DNA from: Siphonodentalium dalli
Taxonomy: Eukaryota; Mollusca; Scaphopoda; Gadilida; Siphonodentaliidae
Length of the DNA stretch: 64,000 nucleotides
Reading direction: 5' to 3'
NCBI GenBank assembly: GCA_032622095.1
Contig: CP136061.1
Coordinates: forward strand, 9,501,287 to 9,565,286
Every line of letters begins with the position of its first letter. Positions within the stretch are counted from its first letter, which is position 1. The notes beneath the pieces were generated by a model, which was given only the letters and a program-made list of their open reading frames with translations, ran no database searches and had not been told where the DNA came from. This document shows, piece after piece, positions 59,738-64,000 of the stretch. Both the position numbers and the translations under genes were made by a program.

Positions 59738-59980
59738 TTATGACCATAAGATTAAACAAATAGGATAAAATAGACAATTCCCATCACCAGGTCTGGGCAT
59801 AAAGCCTGTTATAGAATGGATATTAAGGCGTTCTCGGACATAACTTAGCATCTCGCTGTCCCAATATCTTACCTGGTTTACATATGAGCAGACTTGGACT
59901 ATAACATTATATCCCCAGATGCTATGTTGTGATCTGTCTTCCCAGAAATTTGATACATCTACCTCGTATGCCCAGAACAA
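59738..59980 (-). pseudogene. OTU cysteine protease-like fragment
   Basis: The 80-residue minus frame ends with TGFMPRPGDGNCLFYPI, matching the N-terminal active-site signature of OTU-family cysteine proteases (GDGNCLF, with Asp, Asn and nucleophile Cys). It then stops after a short hydrophobic tail, so the helix and C-terminal His of the domain are missing. The upstream part (SYVNQVRYWDSEMLSYVRERL) is repeated in decayed inverted form at 59,068-59,165, which suggests mobile-element origin; OTU domains occur both in host deubiquitinases and in transposon proteins. A CAGGTAAGA donor-like string interrupts the frame near 59,872. Confidence 0.5.
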
Positions 59981-60363
59981 ATGCCACAGCTTGAACGAAA
60001 CATACTACCAGTACTTTACTCACTTTCTAATGCAATTATTGCCCAAATTATGAAATAATTTATTGCACTTACAGCATATTACGATAGCCTGCATCGAACA
60101 GTCCATGAAACAAAAGACCATGGTCAATCTGTATTTTGTGCTAGTAAACCCACATAACAAATTTCATTCCATTCAGTTGAGACTATCTAAAGTTATCATC
60201 AGGAAAACAAAGCGAACGGACAGATGGACGGCAAGCCAAATAACATAATATGTCTCATTTTTAACAGGCATATAAAAATTATTATTATCACTTTATAGGG
60301 CGTTCTCTAGGCCATTAGCACTGTTATACCGGGCGTTCAAAATGACGTAACACTCGGCATTTT

Positions 60364-60419
60364 TGTGGGCCGCGGGCCGATATTGGATCGTGCTTTTCAA
60401 TAACGGCCCGCGGCCCGCA
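60364..60419. repeat. GC-rich palindrome, 56 bp
   Basis: TGTGGGCCGCGGGCCGATAT pairs with ATAACGGCCCGCGGCCCGCA around TGGATCGTGCTTTTCA. It stands out in AT-rich surroundings. Confidence 0.8.
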
Positions 60420-60537
60420 GAAAATATGCGCAGCAGAATTACCTCCCTTCTCAATTTGCGCTCGTTTTAGGCAAATCGTTGACGAAAAATGGGAACAGAT
60501 TATCACTAATTTACTCATATTTTCCACTAATTTACAG

Positions 60538-60577
60538 TCGGATAATTCCTGTTTTTCGAAGGATTATTACCCCAAAG
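60538..60577 (+). other. Possible 40-nt exon between strong splice signals
   Basis: TTTCCACTAATTTACAG ends at 60,537 (acceptor) and AAAG followed by GTAAGTATAC begins at 60,578 (donor). The enclosed 40 nt carry a frame but no recognisable protein. Unsupported by any neighbour exon. Confidence 0.2.
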
Positions 60578-60975
60578 GTAAGTATACATAGTTATATGCC
60601 AATGTCTCAATTTTCGCAAATCGTCCTGAATACTTGGTTGATTTATCACCTATATTCGATGCAATCAAATGTCACGTGATTAGGAACCAACCATGATAAC
60701 CGGTGGTACATACAATAACTGCACAATCCAGTATTTATCGAAATAAAGACATGTTAAAGTGAACGTTGAAGTGACAATCTGATTATTATGTTGTGATTTG
60801 AAAATCCAAGTTGAAAGATTTATTGAATTGAAGAAAAAGAGTTCCTATCCCCCTCTTCCCCACCCCACAAAAAGGCCCATATATTGGACTTTAATTGAAA
60901 TAGACAATGTCATGAAGTCATTAACGGCCCAGTGAAATGTTATGAAGTTATTAACCGCCCTGTGATAATAATAGT

Positions 60976-61151
60976 AATAACATGAATTTCAAGGGCGTTA
61001 TAGTTCAGTACCGGCCCTCCCGGAATGATTAACAGCCCTCGGGCTATTAGCGGCCCTCGACATCGTTTCGGGCCGCTAATAGGCCCTCTGGCTGTTAATC
61101 ATTCCTGTCGGGCCATTACTGAACCATAACGCCCTTGAAAATAATGTTATT
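60976..61151. mobile_element. Palindromic MITE-like element, ~176 bp
   Basis: AATAACATGAATTTCAAGGG, CGTTATAGTTCAGTAC, GGAATGATTAACAG and GGGCTATTAGCGGCCC on the left pair with GGGCCGCTAATAGGCCC, CTGTTAATCATTCC, TACTGAACCATAACG and CCCTTGAAAATAATGTTATT on the right around GACATCG. No coding capacity. Sequence before it (60,900-60,975) has related AACGGCCCAG/AACCGCCCTG fragments. Confidence 0.8.
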
Positions 61152-61532
61152 GCTTCATTTTTATCCATCCCTTAACTAACACTATTTCTGATTGGGCAAA
61201 AGCCGCCATGTGATAATCCGGGAAGGAGTCATATTGGACTCCAGAATGTCATATTGGACTCCCAAGTGTGCAATATGTCTTTTTTATCGAGACTCTGTGA
61301 CATCACGAATTAACTCTATTGGAAATGAATCGGTGAAACATTGGTGGATTTAGCAGACGTTTCACTTCCGCATTGAGTTTTTTTTCACTTCCGTGTTTAC
61401 TGATCCAAATCATGCTTTCTGATGACCAAAATACAGGCTTTTATAGAGAATTAAATGCCGACAAATACCAAAAATAACCACAAAAGTTTTATTCCCAATA
61501 TTTGGATAAACGTGCAGATGGATAACAAAAAT

Positions 61533-61671
61533 GTCATTATACAATTTGTGTACAGTATGAGTTTTTCTTGTACTCGTCCAGGTTGCGGTGAAAAGTCATA
61601 TATACTTTTCACCACAACCTGGACTCGTACAAGAAAAAACACATACTGTACAAAACATTGTATAATAACTG
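61533..61671. repeat. Long hairpin, ~139 bp
   Basis: TCATTATACAATTTGTGTAC, AGTATGAGTTTTTCTTGTAC and TCGTCCAGGTTGCGGTGAAA pair with TTTCACCACAACCTGGACTC, GTACAAGAAAAAACACATAC and TGTACAAAACATTGTATAAT, with a tiny AGTCATATATACT centre. Two frames over it are artefacts. Confidence 0.85.
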
Positions 61672-61783
61672 TATAGCTTTATAATTTTTGGAACCCTGAA
61701 TACATCTTGAAATACATGTTATATTTGATCTATTTACTAGGTTAGTTATAATAATTTGGGTAAATGTCTGAGTTTTGGAATAT

Positions 61784-62540
61784 CTAAGATATTGTCCTCT
61801 TCATGAGTCGCATTGAACGTATACTCCTCCTGAACCAGGTAAACGTTTCCAATATGCTTCTTTGGACTGGTGGCTGTATAAGCCTGGTTGCCATAGCAAC
61901 TACTGACTGGATCGAATCAGTGGCTAGATAGATAATATCATTTCTTACTGGAGCAGGTCTCCAATTTTTAGTTTGATTACCATAGTGATGAGGTTGGTAT
62001 GGCGAATTGTTTTCTTGGTGTTGCTGATCGCCATAGCAACTATCTTGAAATTGAGAATCGTCTTCATGCTGCGCAGGTATCTGCCACATGCCGTCACTGT
62101 TATTAAATCTGTCACCAGCGCAGTTCATCGGTGGCGACAAGTATTGGTTCTTATCAACAAATGGCCGAGGAGGAACACGTGGCTGGGAATTATTCAACCG
62201 TGGCGAGTCTAAAAAAAAACACAATTTTTCACAGGAGACGTCTGGTTACCATAACGATAATCATGATGACGCAGCGAAGCTATCCCCGTCGACTGAATCG
62301 AATCACTCGCCATCATCCCATTCATAGGTATATCAGGAATATTAACACTATAATCTACTTTCAGCTGTATGGTCTTGTCTAATGGAAATAATGTCTCATT
62401 AGCATTGTTGTTGTTACTATTTCACTTAGAAGTCCATGACGCTCCATTTACTGTTTCTTTCCCATAGTCAGGTTATTCGGTGACATCCAGAATGTCGTCA
62501 CATTTGGCGTACTCTCCTTATCGCTACCTGGAAATAATTC
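61784..62540 (-). CDS. Candidate multi-exon gene, Tyr-Gly-Asn-Gln-rich protein (partial, unresolved)
   Basis: Several protein-like minus-strand open segments with splice-like borders. Going downstream on the minus strand: (1) about 62,529-62,455 after ATTATTTCCAG, reading KESTPNVTTFWMSPNNL; (2) about 62,430-62,215, reading TIQLKVDYSVNIPDIPMNG then HHDYRYGNQTSPV; (3) from 62,208, after a TTTTTTTTTAG acceptor, reading DSPRLNNSQPRVPPRPFVD, CYGDQQHQENNSPYQ and HHYGNQTKNWRPAP, with a GTAAGA donor at 61,948; (4) downstream, CYGNQAYTATSPKKHIGNVY in another frame. A (C/H/R)YG(N/D)Q motif recurs four times, and TGATTCGAT(T/C)CAGTC recurs at DNA level. Phases between segments were not all reconciled; a one-base error in the T9 run would also join (2) and (3). 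Low-complexity repeat DNA is the alternative. Confidence 0.35.
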
Positions 62541-62920
62541 ATAGTTTATTACTCCAAGGAAACATTAAAGATGATCTATCTCTTCATATAACAAGTTTAA
62601 AATATAAAATAATACATATGAATCGAAGACCCTTGTTAGGAATTGATTCCATCAATTAATATTGATTTTATTTTGAATTTTCTGGTATAAAATATACATA
62701 CAATCTATTTGGGACAATGTACAGCTCACGTTCATTATGAGCGTAATATACAGGATAACTCAAGCCTTACCAGGAGACAGAAGCGATTGCTTGATCGTAC
62801 CAGTAATTTTTAATTCATGGGGGCTAAAATTAGCACTCGTCCCTCTTGTCAAAATGTTTCTGGTCTAAACGGTTATGATCGTCATAACGTCAAAACGTGA
62901 GGTCGGGCGAGTCAGGACAC
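62541..62920. other. Unassigned sequence
   Basis: AT-rich, no gene or clear repeat recognised. Confidence 0.35.
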
Positions 62921-63241
62921 ATCCCATGTTACCTGGAGGGCCGAAATACATACTCGTACCAAATTGCAGTGAGATTCCGCCATTAGTTCCGGAGAAAGCG
63001 GTTTGCCCCAATCGCAACTTCTCGGATTATCGTTCTTGGGAAAATTATTTGCGTACGGAAATCATCGAGGTTTGCCGATTGCGGTTTGCCCATGTGGATA
63101 AGACGTCAACGTGACGTCGGACGAACCCAGACCATGTTACCTGGAGTGCTGAAATAGATATCCTTGCCAAATTTTATCGCAGTCGGTGCAGAAATAACAT
63201 ACAGAGAGAGTCAGAGACATACATTCACATTTATAGATTAG

Positions 63242-63272
<31 letters not shown>
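62921..63272 (+). mobile_element. Two retroposon-like fragments with (TA)n tail
   Basis: CCATGTTACCTGGAGGGCCG with ACCAAATTGCAGTGAGATTC (62,926 onward) recurs as CCATGTTACCTGGAGTGCTG with CCAAATTTTATCGCAGTCGG (63,132 onward). The second ends in CAGAGAGAGTCAGAGACA and a TA run at about 63,241-63,268. The 79-codon plus frame at 62,875-63,114 lies in this repeat and is not called. Confidence 0.6.
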
Positions 63273-63274
<2 letters not shown>

Positions 63275-63456
63275 GTTTAGGAAAAGAGTGACCATCTTTA
63301 AGGCATGAAAACTATTACTTCCACCTGAGACTTTAACCATATCTTTACAAAATGGATTCTTCCATCATTTATAAAAGTCTACATTGGAATGGTCTATTCT
63401 TCATCTGGAGGGTGTTCAGGAAATATAAGCAGACAACTTATAATAAAAGTTCAGAG

Positions 63457-63529
63457 GGAAATGTTCAGATAATAACTTCAACAAACAACATAATTGTGGT
63501 TTTAATGAACTTATTATCTGAACATTTCC
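63457..63529. repeat. Hairpin, ~22-bp arms
   Basis: GGAAATGTTCAGATAATAAC pairs with TTATTATCTGAACATTTCC around a 28-bp loop. Frames across it are unsupported. Confidence 0.75.
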
Positions 63530-63804
63530 TAATGGATAACTACACATCAATGAGTATTTTGTATAGAAAGGGTTAACCCTGACAACATGTAACATAACTG
63601 ATTGCAACTAGAAAACTCAAGTAAAATTAATGCAACATTATCACATTCAATTTTATTCATTTCAACATTTAAACATTTTTTAAAGTGGTTGAGTTGCAAA
63701 ATTTGAACTGAAATGCAATGTGTGATAATTCCATCATTTTATTTCAAGAATATTCATTCAAAATTAAACGTTTTCACTCTTTATCACTACATATAAAACA
63801 CAAA

Positions 63805-64000
63805 CCTATAGAGAGCCCCACCTAGATTGGAGAGGTTGACACTCTGTGGTGCATGCTTCTATCTGTGTGAGGCTCCCTGTGGGTTATTATGCATGAACTC
63901 ACTTGGTAAATGTCGACCCATAAAGAGCCCCACATTGATTAGAATAGACAACACTCCATACTGCATGCTTCCATCCCTGTGGGGCTCCATGTGGGTTACT
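63805..64000 (+). repeat. 112-bp tandem repeat at the window edge
   Basis: GAGCCCCAC at 63,813 recurs at 63,925, with ACACTC(T/C)...GCATGCTTC(T/C)ATC and GTGTGAGGCTCC/TGTGGGGCTCC blocks in order. Each unit is itself an inverted repeat (AGAGCCCCAC / GTGGGGCTC). It continues beyond the window. Confidence 0.75.

Noticed and set aside
62875-63114. 79-codon plus frame starting MIVITSKREV
   Set aside because: Falls in a duplicated retroposon-like tail.

Overview
The window looks like a piece of an invertebrate animal nuclear genome, most likely a marine lophotrochozoan such as a mollusc. It is AT-rich and gene-poor. It holds decayed non-LTR and Ty3-type LTR retroelements, palindromic MITEs, minisatellites and repeats carrying the 'aaaaggggataactcc' string that I associate with mollusc genomes. 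No bacterial-style operon, rRNA or tRNA is visible. The taxonomic call is an inference from repeat style only.

Layout. 0.16-1.46 kb: minus-strand remains of non-LTR retrotransposons (an ORF1 with coiled coil, and the C-terminus of a reverse transcriptase). 1.6-1.8 kb: the best host-gene candidate, a minus-strand first exon with TATA box, start site, signal peptide and splice donor. 2.2-5.6 kb: local tandem duplications, including a 175-bp unit repeated three times, each carrying a full palindromic MITE. 6.56-11.73 kb: a 5.17-kb segment (called A, B and pol here) ending in a decayed Ty3-type integrase. 11.73-46.49 kb: a second, directly adjacent copy of that segment in which one internal 664-bp stretch has become a 31.3-kb satellite array.

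The array (12,778-44,116) is the centre of the window: 47 monomers of 664-668 bp, arranged for most of its length as a four-monomer higher-order repeat of 2,667 bp (types A-B-C-D), with local slips (C-C, C-D-C-D, A-A). The neighbouring copy still has the stretch as a single unit (7,592-8,255), flanked by two 15-bp near-palindromic direct repeats that mark the monomer boundary. The window therefore shows the unamplified progenitor beside its amplified sister, with traces of successive stages (monomer, dimer, tetramer, larger blocks).

46.5-52.5 kb: short hairpins, about 8 copies of a ~150-bp repeat built around a CCAAGATGGC motif, a 372-bp direct duplication and minisatellites. 52.53-54.90 kb: an internally deleted Ty3-type LTR element bounded by a perfect 5-bp target duplication (GTCGA), with a long intact RNase H-integrase frame directly behind the 5' LTR promoter. 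55-58.6 kb: retroposon tails, a tail-to-tail inverted pair of one family, and diverged copies of the 150-bp repeat. 58.69-58.96 kb: nine copies of a 30-bp minisatellite. 59-64 kb: an OTU-protease-like fragment with a decayed inverted copy, several long palindromes, a candidate multi-exon minus-strand gene rich in Tyr-Gly-Asn-Gln motifs near 62 kb, retroposon tails and a 112-bp tandem repeat running off the window end.

Almost everything here is repeat-derived. I support only two or three fragments as possible host genes. All coordinates and repeat counts were read by eye from the sequence; percent identities, copy dating and family names need alignment.
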